A stretch of DNA of 64,000 bases from Nesterenkonia pannonica (GCF_019575955.1 NZ_CP080575.1:930001-994000), one strand, 5' to 3'. Shown: positions 32,273 through 43,670, counted from the stretch's first letter. Notes: generated from the sequence alone by a model not told the origin. Program-made: numbers and translations.

Positions 32273-33568
32273 ATGCGAATCACCATTCACCCCACCACCG
32301 AAGGCGTGCTCAACGACGACGCTTACTCCACCGTCCGCCGCACTGTTCTGCCCTCCGGGGTCAGGGTGCTCACCGAGCAGATGCCTGGCGTGCGCAGCGT
32401 GACCATCGGCTACTGGATCGCCGTAGGATCCCGGGACGAGGCCGATCACCAGTACGGCTCCACCCACTTCCTCGAGCACCTGCTGTTCAAAGGCACCCGC
32501 ACCCGGTCCGCCCTGGACATCGCCGCAGCCTTCGACACCGTCGGCGGGGAGTCCAACGCTATGACCGGCAAAGAATCCACCTGCTACTACGCCCGGGTGC
32601 TGGACACCGACCTTCCCATGGCCGCAGAGGTCCTCACCGACCTGGTCACCTCCGCGGTCATCGACCCTGACGAGATGGAGACCGAGCGGGGCGTGATCCT
32701 CGAAGAGCTCGCCATGGACGAGGACGACCCCACCGACGTGGTCCACGAGCGCTTCTCCGAGCAGGTGCTCTCCGGGCACCCGCTGGGTTACCCATCGGCG
32801 GCACCACCGAAGCGATCCTCGCCGCATCCCGCGACGACGTCATCGACCACTACAGGCGCTGGTACCGGCCCGAGGAGCTGGTCATCACCGCCGCCGGGGG
32901 CGTCGACCACGACGAGCTGGTCAGCATGGTCGCCCAGGCGCTCGAGGCCAGCGACTGGGACGTCAGCGGCCGCGGAGAGCCCGCAGCCCGCCGAGTGGGG
33001 ACGTGCAGACCATCCCGGTGGACGAAGGAGTGGTCAAGCACCGCAAGAGCATCGAGCAGTCACAGGTGATCATCGGCGGCCGCGGGCCCGCCGCCGGAGA
33101 CGAGGACCGCTTCGCCCTGTCGCTGATGCACGCCATCCTCGGGGAGGGATGTCGTCGCGGCTGTTCCAGGAGGTCCGTGAGCGGCGCGGACTCGCCTACA
33201 ACACCTACAGCTTCTCCGCGCCCTACACCGACGCTTAGCTACTACGGCCTCTACGCAGGGTGCATGCCGGAGAAGGTCGACACCGTCACCCAGGTGATGA
33301 TGGAGCAGCTGGAGCGGATCGCCTCCCAGCCGGTCACCTCCGAGGAGCTCACACGCGCCAAGGGCCAGCTGCGCGGAGGCACGGTGCTCGGCATGGAGGA
33401 CACCGCCTCACGGATGCAGCGGCTCGGAAAGGCTGAGCTGGTGCGCGGGGAGTTCGTCGACATCTCCGACTCGCTCGCCGAGATCGACGCCGTCACCGCC
33501 GATGACATCACTCGAGTGGCCCGTCGCCTGGCAGAGAGCCCCGGGCCACCACCATCATCGGCCCGTGA
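32273..33568 (+). CDS. M16 family zinc metalloprotease (insulinase-like)
   Basis: About 431 residues, the size of bacterial one-chain M16B proteases. The inverted zinc motif HFLEH is at 32467 (THFLEHLLFKGT), with the downstream glutamate in ERGVILEELAM near 32690. The C-terminal half holds SRLFQEVRERRGLAYNTYS near 33151, the R/Y substrate-binding motif of the family. Start ATG 32273, stop TGA 33566-33568. Breaks near 32790 (CCC), 32990, 33150 and at TTAGC 33235-33239, where YTDA joins SYYGLYAGC. In many actinobacteria this gene follows pnp; that is not the case here. Probable cytoplasmic peptide or protein processing. Confidence 0.87.
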
Positions 33569-33617
33569 GTAAGCTGCGGCGTCGTCGTTCAGACCTGCGA
33601 GGGTCCTTGTGCCCTGC

Positions 33618-34761
33618 TCAGGCGTCCCGCCGCACGACGGCGACCGTGACGTCGTCGGGCGCCTTCATGCGTTCGGTCAGCCGCAGCGTCTCCTCGACCG
33701 CTCCGTCGACGCCGAACTCGGTGAGGACCGCATCGACCTGCCCGAAAGGATCATCCAGATCCAACAGGTCCAGCACACCGTCGCTGCAGATCATCAGCGC
33801 ATCCCCGGGTTCCAGATGCACCGTGCCCACGTGATGCGGATCCCCATGCGCATGGCGAGGGCAGCCCGGTGGAGTCCAAGTGCTTCCAGCTGCCGTCCGC
33901 GCGACGGATGAAGCTCAGGCTGTGCCCGCCGTCGACATAGCTGACAGTGCCGGTGGTGGTGTCGACGTCGGCGCAGAAGAGGGTGGCGAACATGTTGAGC
34001 TCCCCGATGTCCTGCTCCAGCAGCTCGTCGATCTCCGAGACCGTGGCCAGCAGCGAACGGTCCGGGGCGGTGCGCATCGATGCGCGAATGGCTGAGGCGA
34101 CGATCCCGGCACCGATGCCCTTGCCCATCACATCCGCAAGAGTGACTCGAAGCTGACCCTGGCGCAGAGCCACATCATAGAAGTCGCCTGCCACGCTCCC
34201 AGTAAACGCGGAGCTTACCGTGACGGTGAAGCCAGCGGGCTGGGGCAGCTGGGCGGGGAGAGGGCCCGCTGCACCACAGCGGCATGGTCCAGCTCCTGCT
34301 TGTGGGCAAGCTCTGTCTGAACCCAGCGGGCAAGGTCCCGGAACAGTGTCCGGTCATCCTCGCTGAGGCGCCGCGGCTTGGTGTCCAGCAGGCACAGGGC
34401 TCCGACGTGCTCTCCGCCCGGAGCCTCCAGGGGTGCCCGGCATAGAAGCGCAGGTTCGGGTCACCGGTCACGTACTGGCTCTGGCTGAAGGGGCCGTTCT
34501 GCTGCAGATCCTCAATGATGAGGGAGTCGGAGTGGTAGATGGTCGTGCTGCAGAAGGCCTCCTCGCGGGGACGTTCGTGACGTCCAAGCCGACCGAGGAT
34601 TTGCTCCACTGCCGGTCCCTGTCGATCAGATTCACGCTGACCATCGGCACTCCGAAGATCTCCTGGGCCAGCCGGGTGATCCTGTCCACCCGCTCATCCG
34701 GCGGGGTGTAGAGAACGTTCAGCGAGTCGAGCGCCGCCTGTCGGCGCGCCTCATCGATCAT
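33618..34761 (-). CDS. GAF domain plus PP2C/SpoIIE-type serine phosphatase (copy 2)
   Basis: About 381 residues, paralogue of the gene at 20727. GAF part: ARRQAALDSLNVLYTPPDER, VNLIDRDRQWSKSSVGLDV, DSLIIEDLQQNGPFSQSQYV, YAGHP. Phosphatase part: MAGDFYDVALRQGQLRVTL, DVMGKGIGAGIVASAIRAS, MFATLFCADVDTTTGTVSYV, LMICSDGVLDLLDLDDPFGQ and APDDVTVAVVRRDA. The metal-binding aspartates are present. Start ATG 34761. Breaks lie near 34575, 34430, 34255 and 33850. It likely controls a sigma-factor pathway by protein dephosphorylation; no partner anti-sigma or anti-anti-sigma gene is in the window. Confidence 0.82.
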
Positions 34762-34980
34762 GACCTGAAATCCTGTTCACAGTGGGCATCATTACATATT
34801 CCCATTCGATGGTAGTGCACCACGTCAAATAGACCCAGGGGTATAGAATTGCAAAGTCCTAAGTGTGCCGACACGATGGTCCCTTCCTCACAAAGGCCTT
34901 GCGTGTCGAGCTTCTAAGCCGCATTCGACGTATGAGTGCCGTGCGGGCGCGTGGGCGCCCGAGATGGTGAGGAATTCTGA

Positions 34981-36710
34981 GTGGAGCGTCCTGCCCCGGC
35001 CGAGGGTGTCACCCCGGCCGCCGTCGACCGTGCCTATGCGCAGCAGTTGGGCCTCGATGCCCTGATCCATCAGCAATGGATCCCCCTGCTCCATCGCGAA
35101 GCGCATTCCGCGCCCGGGGACTCTGAGGGCGTCCGGCACATCGCCGCGACCTCCTCGATGACGCGACGCCGTCTCCACGCGCTCCACACCGAGGACGGCG
35201 AGCGCATCCACGTGCACGAAGTGCCCCGGACGAGCTGACGTCGCTGCTCCTGGAGGCCTTCGGCGAGGAGATCGCAGACGATGCGGCCATGGCGCTGCAC
35301 CGGGCGAACCCGGTGGCCTCCGCCCGGACGGTCTTCACCCGCGCTCAGGTGATCGGGCTGACCCTGACGGTGATCACTGTGCTGGTGTGCCTGATCCTGT
35401 GGCCCTCCATCACGATGGGAGCGCTCATCGCAGCAGTAAGCGTCGTCTTCCTCGGCTCCACCCTCTTCAAGTTCAGGGTGGCCACACGCGGCGCCGACCA
35501 CGACATCACCAGCTTCGTCAGCGCCCCCGAGCCGCCGGAGATCCCCGACGAGGACCTGCCGATGTACACGGTGCTGGTGCCTGTCTACCGCGAGGAGAAC
35601 ATCGTCGCGCAGCTGGTGCGCAACCTCGGCGGCATCGACTACCCGCAGGACAAGCTCGAAGTCTTCATCCTCGTGGAGGCGGAGGATGACGCCACCCGCA
35701 ACGCGGTGCTGGAATCCAACCCGCGGCCCACTTCCACATCATGACGGTGCCCGACGGCATGCCCCGCACCAAGCCGCGGGCATGCAACGTGGGCCTGCGC
35801 TTCGCCCGCGGCGAGTTCCTCGTGATCTACGACGCCGAAGACACCCCGAGCCGGACCAGCTGAAGAAGGCCGTCGCGGCCTTCCGCCAGGCCGACAGCAG
35901 CACCGTGGTGCTCCAGGCCGCCCTGAACTACTTCAACGCCCGCGAAAACATGCTGACCCGCATGTTCACCCTGGAGTACAACTACTGGTTCTACTACATG
36001 CTCCCGGGCCTGGACGCCGCGGGGCTGCCCATCCCGCTGGGCGGCACGTCGAACCACTTCCGCACCTCCGCCCTGCGGGAGCTCGGCGGCTGGGACCCGC
36101 ACAACGTCACCGAGGACGCCGACCTCGGGATCCGCGCCTCCGCCCTGGGGTACCGGGTGGGAGTGATCAGCTCCACCACCATGGAGGAGGCCAACACCTC
36201 GGTGCCGAACTTCATTCGCCAGCGCAGCCGGTGGATCAAGGGCTACATGCAGACCGTGCTCGTCCACGCGCGACGCCCGGCAGCCCTGATGAAGGAAGTG
36301 GGCCCCGTCGCGTTCTTCTCCTTCCTGCTGCTCATCGGCGGCACCCCGCCACTTTCCTCCTGGTGCTGCCGTTCATGGCCGTGACCGCCGTGGCCGTGCT
36401 CTTCCCGGAGCTGATCGGCCTGCTGGACCTGCCGGTGTGGCTGCTGGGGCTGGGCATGGTTAACTTCTTCGTCGGCTCAGCGCTGATGGTGCACCTGACG
36501 ATGATGGGCCCCTACCGGCGCGGCACCTTCACCATGGTCCCGTGGGCGCTGCTCAACCCGCTCTACTGGGTGCTGCATTCCATCGCGTCCTACAAGGCGC
36601 TGTGGCAGCTGCTCACACGCCCGCACTACTGGGAGAAGACAGCCCACGGGCTGACCCAGGAGACCCACGCGGACGCTGAGCCCGCGCAGGAGGCCAACCA
36701 TGTCAGCTGA
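34981..36710 (+). CDS. Processive membrane GT2 glycosyltransferase (cellulose-synthase-like)
   Basis: About 576 residues. GTG 34981 has TGAGGA upstream. A ~110-residue cytoplasmic N terminus precedes two membrane helices (near 35350-35465), then a GT2 domain: MYTVLVPVYREENIVAQLV near 35563, KLEVFILVEAEDD, KPRACNVGLRFARGEFLVIY (first aspartate region), DAEDTPEPDQL (DxD), VTEDADLGIRA near 36108 (TED) and RQRSRWIKGYMQT near 36218 (QxxRW-like). Helices at the C-terminal end follow. This set belongs to membrane synthases that polymerise and export a polysaccharide. Breaks near 35233, 35727, 35850 and 36345. The stop overlaps the ATG of the next gene, so the pair acts together. Confidence 0.85.
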
Positions 36711-37848
36711 AGCCCCCGAGCGGAGCACCAGCGCCCCCGCCGACCGTCGCATCGTCCCGAAGCGGACCCCGCGGCTCTTCTGGCGGAACCGAGCCATCGA
36801 TCTGGCCTTGGCCTCACCGCTGCTGCTTGCCGTGCTGCTCCTGAACCCCCACAAGCTGACCATGGGCACCATCAACCAGCAGCTGGTCGCCGAGGTGCAC
36901 GCCGCCGTCGATGAGGGCGGCCTGACCCAGCCTAGTAAGCCTGATCCCTCGAGTCCTGGTCACGCTGCTGCCGCATGATCATGCGTACGTCATCCTTGCG
37001 GTGCTGGGCTGCCTGCTCGCCGGGCGGCTCCTGCACTATCTTCTGGCCGCCCTGTGGCGGGAGAGCGTCGCCGTCTCGGTCACCACCGCCTGTCTTCTCA
37101 CCATTGCCGCCAGCCCGCTGTTCGCCTTCATCGCCCTGACCAACTTCCCGCTGATCCTCGCCATGACCCTGTTCGCGATGTCCGTCGTCGGTGCCATGCG
37201 CATGGCCATGTGGAACGACACCCGTGCCGGGTTCAACAGCTTAGCGCCACACTGCTGCTGGCCGTGCTCAGCCACCCGCTGGCCCTGGTCTGCGCTGCCG
37301 TGCTGGCCGTGTCCATGCCGTTCCTTCCCCACGCGCGGGGTGAGCAGGACGGCGTCCACAGAGCGAACATGACCGTCATGCTGTTCCCGGTCCTCGCCGC
37401 GACCCTGATGTGGGTCGTCTTCGAGGTGCTGTTCTTCGGCCTGGGGAGACCTGGGCCCTCTACACCTCATTCCTGCAGGGCGCCAGCGAGCGTGCGTCCT
37501 GGCTGGTCAGTGTGGCTCAGGAGTCCGCGGGCCTCGTCATCTTCGGACCCTTCCTGGCCGGGCTGCTGCTGTGGCCGGTGCTCCGCCACGGCGGAGTGCC
37601 GATAGGAAGCGGACTGGTGCTCACCGTCGTCATGGGAAGCTACATCCTCGGGGTGATCTCCTGGCGGACACCGGATCGACGTTCATGGTCACCATGATCA
37701 TCGGCATCGTGTTCTTCCCCGGCCTCGGACCGCCTGGTCAAAGGCGGGGATGGTGCTGGTCATGATGCTGCTGCTGGCCGCCACATGGTGGGGAAGCTGG
37801 CAGCACGAGGTGATGAACGAATGGCTGACCGTCGCCTTCAGCCTCTGA
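36700..37848 (+). CDS. Polytopic membrane protein, partner of the membrane glycosyltransferase
   Basis: About 383 residues with roughly nine hydrophobic segments: LALASPLLLAVLLL, VILAVLGCLLAGRLLHYLL, VTTACLLTIAASPLFAFIAL, LILAMTLFAMSVV, LLLAVLSHPLALVCAAVLAV, LFPVLAATLMWVVFEVLFFG, VIFGPFLAGLLLWPVL, VVMGSYILGVIS, VMMLLLAATWWGS. No enzyme motif recognised. ATG 36700 lies inside the end of the GT gene (overlap of 11 bases), so it is co-translated. Two breaks carry the TAAGC/TTAGC string (36936-36940 and 37241-37245), others are near 37445, 37675 and 37735. A role in exporting or modifying the polysaccharide is inferred from position only. Confidence 0.65.
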
Positions 37849-37866
37849 GGCGGGTAGGCTGACCCT

Positions 37867-38942
37867 CTACACCCAGGCCGACCAGTCCGCCTTGCGGATC
37901 ATGCAGTGGATGCCCTTGACTCCGTCCACCACCTGGCTGACCTCGAAGTCCGCACCCGCCGACAGGTACGCCATCGCCATCGCCTGCGGGACCCCAGCCG
38001 CTGGTGAAGGAACTCGATCGCGCTGCGCGTCGCATTCTGCATCGCCAGATTCAGATCCTCGTCCATCCCTGACGGGATCCAATGGGTCGGGGTCTCGATC
38101 ACCGGCCCCACCGCACCGCCTACCGTCTCACCGCGGCGCTCGCCGGGAATCACGCTCAGGCGCATCGTCGCCCGCAGTGAGGCCTCCAGGGCGGTCAGGG
38201 CGACCTCCCCGTTGCCCTGGGCGAAGTGCGGGTCCCCGGTGAAGAACAGTGCCCCCTCGGTGAGCACCGGAAGGTAGACCGTGGTGCCGACCACCGCATG
38301 CTTGATGTCCATATTGCCGCCGAACTCGCCCGGCGGCTGGGTCCGCAGGGGCTCCGCCGCTGCCGGGGCGGTGCCCATCATGCCCATGAACGGGGCCAGC
38401 GGAAACCGGACCGTCCGGCCCTCGCCCGCATCCAGGAACCCGTGCTCCACACCCTCGTGGTCACCGGTCCAGCTGAAGAGGCTCACATTGCCTTCAGCCT
38501 GGGGGTACTCGCCCGGCAGTGCGCCCAACCCGTGCCTGTTGCTGATCACCCCATACGGGACCCGAGGGGTCAGCTCCTCGATGTCCACCCGCAGCAGGTC
38601 GCCCGGCTTCGCGCCCTCCACGCGGATCGGACCGGTCACCACATGAGGCCCCGGGGCCTCGCCGGTGCGTTCCGCGCGGGCGGCGACGTCCACCGCATCC
38701 TGCAGCACCTCCTGCACCTCGTACTGGCCGAAGAAGCGCTCCGGGTCCTGTCCCTGATCCGGAAGGATCCCCTCGTGCGAGAGCGTGTCGACGGTGACCG
38801 AGGCGCCGGAGGAGACCTCGAGAACCGGGTCTGAGGCGGAGGTGGGAAGCCACCCCCACTGGGCGGTGTCCGGCGAGGTGGGCAGGTAGTGCTCACCGGG
38901 GATGGGTCCGGTGCCGGGGTGAAGAACGGGGCGGTGGCTCAT
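37867..38942 (-). CDS. fmdA: Acetamidase/formamidase
   Basis: About 358 residues. The family pattern is clear: VVTGPIRVEGAKPGDLLRVD, GVISNRHGLGALPGEYP, RFPLAPFMGMMGTAP, GEFGGNMDIKHAVVGTTVYL and the most conserved ALFFTGDPHFAQGNGEV near 38225. It hydrolyses formamide (or acetamide) to ammonia and the acid in the cytoplasm. Start ATG 38942 is chosen because GAGGAGAG lies 3-10 bases before it; an upstream GTG-type start at 38954 is weaker. A break near 38005 changes the last ~50 residues into AYLSAGADFEVSQVVDGVKG, the normal end. Divergent from a GntR regulator, the likely controller. Confidence 0.85.
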
Positions 38943-39079
38943 GGCTCTCCTCACAGAGCGGGGGCAACTGTTGAATGCTGAATGTCAGCACGTTGTTTGT
39001 GCAGGTGGGGCGCTTCTTTAACCATTTGGAACGATCCAAGATACGTGGCTGTAACACGCAATCCTTAGTGTCTTCACCT

Positions 39080-39883
39080 ATGTATACATCAATGTCCACA
39101 GATGGGCATAACGTCGATATCGCCGCTCCCGGCACCGGAGGCTCCGCAGCCGACAAGGTCTACTACGGGCTGCGCGAAGACATCCGCGCAAGCAGCGTCT
39201 ACCCCTGGGACCGCATGACCGAGAAGACCGTCGCCGCGCACTTCGGCGTCTCCCGGACCCCTGTGCGAGAGGCCGTCGGACGCCTCGCCGCCGAGGGGCT
39301 GCTGCAGCGGCACTCCGACGGCTTCGGACTGGTGCTGCCGAGTGCCGAGACCATCAGCGGCCTCTACGAAGCCCGCCTGGCCATCGAGCTGCAGGGCATC
39401 CGCAGAGTGGCTGAGGGCGAGGCGAGTACGACGGTCCGCGCCTGCAGCGGCAGCAGGCCCGGTGGGAGAAGGTCGTCGCCGAACCGTAAACCGCCGAACC
39501 CTGGCTGACGGCCTGGGATGAGGAGTTCCACCGCGAGATCCTCGCCGCCTCCGGGGAGCGGCACTGGTCGATGTGCTCAGCCACATCAACGACCGCATCC
39601 GTGCCCTGCGCATGTACGGCTACATCGCCCTCGAGCAGCTCGTCTCCTCAGCCCGGGACCACCTGAAGGTCCTGGAAGCGCTGAATTCCGGCGACTACGC
39701 CGCAGCCCAGACGGCCCTGGAGGAGCACATCGTCTCCACCCGCAACGACTCGCTCGCACGGGCCCTCCAAGGCTCCGGGGCGGCTTACTTCACACGCCGG
39801 ACCCCAGCCTGGTCACCCCGAGCCCTCACACCGCACACCCACAGAGTTCGCACCCGAATCAGAATGAGGAGAAGAACCGATGA
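39080..39883 (+). CDS. GntR/FadR-type transcriptional regulator
   Basis: Up to about 260 residues. The winged helix is in residues ~22-85: DKVYYGLREDIRASSV, MTEKTVAAHFGVSRTPVREA and VGRLAAEGLLQRH. The FCD effector domain follows in pieces: LYEARLAIELQGIRRVAEG, then AWDEEFHREILAASG and SHINDRIRALRMYGYIALEQ, DHLKVLEALNSGDYAAAQTA and LEEHIVSTRND, with the acid/histidine residues usual for metal-dependent effector binding. ATG 39080 is the likely start (ATG 39092 is also possible). The end is uncertain: one frame runs past the next start, another stops at 39883, overlapping the next gene by four bases. Breaks near 39428, 39490 and 39562. It probably controls the formamidase and the TctCBA operon. 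Confidence 0.78.
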
Positions 39884-40881
39884 AGAAGACAGCACCCTGA
39901 TCTCAGCCGCCGCCATCACCGGGCTGGTCGTCTCGGCCTGCGGCGACGGCGGAGCCGCATCCAGCCGGCGAGCCGGAGGAGGACTTCCCCTCCAGCGACA
40001 TCGAAATGGTCATCCCCTACCCGCCCGGGGAGGCTCCGACGTGCTCTTCCGCCTCATGGCCGAGTACGCCTCCGAGGAGCTGCCGGTGACCATCACCCCC
40101 TCCAACGTCGAGGGCGCCTCCGCCACGGTGGGATCCCGCCAGGTCATGGACTCCGACCCCGACGGCTACACCATCCTGGGGTCGCACCAGGTGGTCGCCG
40201 CGGCGTACCACAACGACATCGTCGACTACGGCTTCGACGCCTTCGACCCCATCGCCCTGGGAACCGTCACCCCGCACCTGCCCTCAGTCTCCGCGGACTT
40301 CGCCGAGGAGCACGGCATCGAGGACCTCCAGGACTTCCTCGACCACGTGGAGGCCAACCCCAACACCGTGAACTGGGGCTTCACCACCGGCTCCGAGGAC
40401 CACTACTCCATCGCCGCCGTCCTCGACGCCGCAGGCCTGGACACCGGCATCCTCAACTATGTCGACTACGACGGCACCGGCCCGCAGTACGCCGGGCTCG
40501 TCGCCGGGGAGATCGACGGCATGACCGGCGACTACGCCTCCGCCGAGGGCTACATCGAAGACGGCGACCTCATGCCCCTGGGCATCGTCGCCGAGGAGCG
40601 CGACGAGAACCTGCCGGACCTGCCCACTGTGGCCGAGCAGGGCGTGGACTATGAGCTCACGGTCGACCGCGGCTTCTTCGCCCCCGAAGGCACCCCGGAG
40701 GAGCACATCGAGATCATTGCCGAGGCCATCGAGACCGCCGTGAACAACCCCGAGTTCCAGGAGGACGTCGAGAACCTCGGCTCCTACTCCGACTACCTCG
40801 GCCCAGAGGACTACCAGGCGCACCTCGACGAGGCTCGACGAGGCCATGGCAGGGCTGTCCGACCAGATGCAGGAGTTCTGA
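39880..40881 (+). CDS. TctC-like solute-binding lipoprotein
   Basis: About 333 residues. ATG 39880 has AGGAG upstream. A lipoprotein signal (ISAAAITGLVVSAC, cleavage before Cys) is followed by the TctC/BugT pattern: IEMVIPYPPGGGSDVLFRLM near 40000, PSNVEGASATVGSRQVMDS, DGYTILGSHQ, GIEDLQDFLDHVEANPNTVN, GLVAGEIDGMTGDYASA near 40495, LPTVAEQGVDYEL and GFFAPEGTPEEHIEIIAEA. It binds a carboxylate outside the cell for the TctAB transporter. Breaks near 39897, 39965, 40028 and 40845. The gene leads a three-gene tripartite tricarboxylate transporter operon. Confidence 0.83.
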
Positions 40882-40887
40882 GCCGAC

Positions 40888-41336
40888 GTGGCAGACCGAG
40901 TATTCGCCCTGGTGCTGATGGTGCTGGTGGCCGCCTTCTGGACAGAGTCCGGGCAGCTCCGCCCGCGTCCGGGGGCGCAGCCGTGGTAGGCGTTCATGCC
41001 GCGGGTCATCCTGGCCGCCCTGTTCGCCCTGGCGGTGCTCATGCTCATCCGCAGCTTCACCAAGGCGGAGGACGCCGTGCGGTTCACCGGGATCGCAGGC
41101 TTCCTCCGCCTCCACTGGCGGGTGTAAGCGCTGCTGGCCGCCATCGGCGCCTACATCGCACTGATGGACGCACTGGGATTCGTCCTGGCATCGATCATCT
41201 TCCTGCTGGGCTCATTCGCCCTGCTGATCCGCGAGCGCACCCGCGGCATCCTCATCGCCGCGCTCCTGCTGGCCGTGGGGCTGCCCTTCGGGCTGTCCTG
41301 GCTCTTCGAAACCGCCCTGCGCACGTTCCTGCCCTA
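40888..41336 (+). CDS. TctB-like small membrane subunit (two in-frame stops in this sequence)
   Basis: 149 codons from GTG 40888 to TAG 41334-41336, in a single frame but with TAG at 40987 and TAA at 41125. Four hydrophobic segments match TctB: VFALVLMVLVAAFW, RVILAALFALAVLMLI, LLAAIGAYIALMDALGFVLA and GILIAALLLAVGLPFGLSWL, with the Asp-Ala-Leu-Gly-Phe block usual in this family. The two stops occur as TGG-TAG-GCG and GTG-TAA-GCG; a G run misread as TAG/TAA would explain both without a frame change. Lying between tctC- and tctA-type genes, it is surely the small subunit of the same transporter. The true residue at each stop is probably glycine or tryptophan. Confidence 0.75.
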
Positions 41337-41346
41337 GGGGAAACAC

Positions 41347-42866
41347 ATGGATATCGCCAACATTCTTGAGGCCGTTACGAGCTGGCCCAGCCGATGGTGC
41401 TGCTGACCATCTTCTTCGGCGTCTTCTTCGGCATCGTGGTAGCTCCATCCCGGGGTTCACGTTCACGATGGCGCTGGTGCTGGCCTTCCCCTTCACCTTT
41501 GCCATGGGCCCCGTCCAAGGGCTGGCGCTGATGATCGGCATCTACATCGGCGGCCTCTCCGGCGGCCTGATCGCCGGAACCCTGCTGGGCATACCCGGCA
41601 CACCGTCGTCGGTGGTGACCATCTTCGACGGCTTCCCCATGACTAAGAACGGCGAGCCCGCCCGAGCACTGGGCATCGGCATCGCCGCCAGCGTCATCGG
41701 CACCATCCTCGGCGCCATCGTGCTCTTCCTGCTCGGGCCGGTGATCGGACGGCTGACCCTGAACTTCGGCCCCTGGGAGATCTTCTCCCTGGTCCTGTTC
41801 GCACTGACCCTGGTGGCCGGGCTCTCCGGAAAGCACCTGGTCAAGGGGCTCATCGCCGGGTGCCTGGGCCTGCTGGTGGCGATGGTGGGCGTGGCCCCCA
41901 CCGGGCAGCTGCGCTTCAACTTCGACAACCCCAGCTCTCAGGCGGCCTCGACGTCATCCCGGTGCTGATCGGACTCTTCGCCATCTCCCAGCTGCTCATC
42001 AACGTGGAGGAATCGCGGATCGACTCCCGCTCAGCAGCCGGGCACATCGCCAAGATACGAGTGCCGGTGCGCACCGTGGCCAAAGACATCTGGCGGGAGA
42101 AGCGCAACGTGGGCCGATCCTCCATGATCGGCACCTTCGTCGGCACCCTCCCGCGGTAAGCGCCGAATCAGCGAACTTCATCAGCTACGACCGGGCCAAG
42201 AAGGCCGAGAAGCGAGACCCCGACGGCTACGGCAAAGGCCACCCGGGCGGGGTGGTCGCCTCCGAGGCCTCCAACTCTTCCGTGGCCGGAGGAGCGTTCA
42301 TCCCCACCATCAGCCTCGGCATCCCCGGCGACGTGGCTCAAGCCATCATGATGGGCGCGCTCATCCTCCATGGCATCGCGCCCGGGCCCGGGCTGTTCGA
42401 CCGGGAGCCGGTCCTGGTGAACTCGATATACCTCTCCATCATCATCGCCGCCGTCAGGGTGCTGATCATCCAGACCCTGCTGCTGCCGTTCCTGGCCCGA
42501 GTCACCATGGTGCCCAAAGCCGTCCTGGTGCCCTGTGTGCTGGTGCTGACCGCGGTGGGCGCCTTCGCGCTGAACAACCGCATCTTCGACATGTGGGTGG
42601 TGCTCGTCTTCGGAGTGATCGGCTACATCCTCGTCAAGCTCTCGGTGCCGCTGCCTCCGGTGATCCTGGGTCTCATCCTCGGCGGGACCCTGGAGGAGTC
42701 CATGCTGCGGGCCCTGCAGATCGGAGATCCCAGCGAGTTCCTCACCCGGCCCATCTCCGCAGCGTTTCTCCTGCTGGCCGTCGCATCCATCGGCTGGGCG
42801 GTCTACCGCAGCATCCGGCAGACCTCACGGCAGCCGACCGGCTACGAAACCCAGTCCACCGGGTGA
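41347..42866 (+). CDS. TctA-like large membrane subunit
   Basis: About 506 residues with twelve or so membrane segments. Family motifs: GSIPGFTFTMALVLAFPFTF near 41446 (TctA's gly-pro region), ALMIGIYIGGLSGGLIAGTL, LGIPGTPSSVVTIFDGFPMT near 41587, GPWEIFSLVLFALTLVAGLS, FISYDRAKKAEK and GAFIPTISLGIPGDVAQAIM near 42292. ATG 41347 follows AGGGGAAA. Breaks near 41381, 41442, 41940 and at TAAGC 42157-42161. Works with the binding lipoprotein and small subunit to import a carboxylate. Confidence 0.87.
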
Positions 42867-42900
42867 GCGCGCTCCGGGCGGACCTGGCGCCCTCAGCCCG

Positions 42901-43604
42901 TCAGTGAGGAGCCGGACCGCTTGGCCCCGCAGGTGCGGAGCCGAATGCCCGTCGGTAGGCGCGGCTGAACGTCGCCGGGTCGCTGAACCCGCAGGCGAAG
43001 GCCGCATCCGTCACCCCGGCGCCGTCCTGCAGCAGTGCCCGCCCCTTCTGCAGCCGGGCCATGCGGATCTCCCGGGCGGGGAGGTCTGGTGCTCACGGAA
43101 GGCGGCCTGCAGGGTGCGCAGCGAGACCCCAGCCTGGCGGGCCAGGCGCTCGGGGTCAGCAGCGGGTCAGAGCAGGCCTGGCGCACGTACTCCACCAGAT
43201 CGTCGAAGGCGACGGACGCCGACCCCGGGCATCGTGGGGCGCCTTCCGGGTCCGGCGTGAAGGTCAGCAGCCGGTGGTCCGAGTCGCGCAGCTGCGTGAT
43301 CCTCCACCGCACGTGCACCATCCGGCCGCGCCGGTCCACGAAATCCTCAGAGTGGCTGCGGTGCACCGTGCCGGAGGTGGTGATGATGGGGCACTGATGG
43401 ATCGGATACGGGAGCCGTCAGGGCGCCGCGAATGCAGCGCCTCGTGGCTGCACCGGCCGATGAGCTGACCCTCGCTGCTGTATCCCAGCACCGAGGCGGC
43501 CGCCTCATTGACCAGAGTGACTGCACCGTCCGGGCCGATCACCCACATGGGAGTGGGGAGGCGTCGATGACGGGTCTGAGGAGTCCGGCGGTACCGGGGC
43601 TCAT
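42901..43604 (-). CDS. AraC-family regulator with N-terminal PAS domain
   Basis: About 234 residues. Start ATG 43604 with AGGAGCAGG upstream. PAS domain: MWVIGPDGAVTLVNEAAASV, LGYSSEGQLIGRC and the later DHRLLTFTPDP. C-terminal AraC-type double helix-turn-helix: LARQAGVSLRTLQAAFRE, TSPAREIRMARLQKGRALL, and GVTDAAFACGFSDPATFSRA followed by YRRAFG. Breaks near 43540, 43400, 43150 and 43080. It is divergent from the cyanase operon, with repeated operator-like sequences between the two (43671-43738), so it is probably a ligand-controlled activator of cyanate use. Confidence 0.78.
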
Positions 43605-43670
43605 GGCGGTCCTGCTCCTTTGTCGGATGAGGAGGGTCCTATGGCATCCTGCGCTGATCCTAGGCGACGC

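Noticed and set aside
40888-41336. Stop-codon readthrough or recoding in the TctB-like gene (TAG 40987, TAA 41125)
   Set aside because: The same TAG/TAA-plus-GC strings occur at frame breaks in many unrelated genes, so an error at G runs is simpler than recoding. No selenocysteine or readthrough signal is seen.
39573-41369. A single 598-codon frame across GntR, TctC and TctB genes
   Set aside because: It changes from real to shadow frames at each break; protein motifs show three separate genes with their own starts and ribosome sites.
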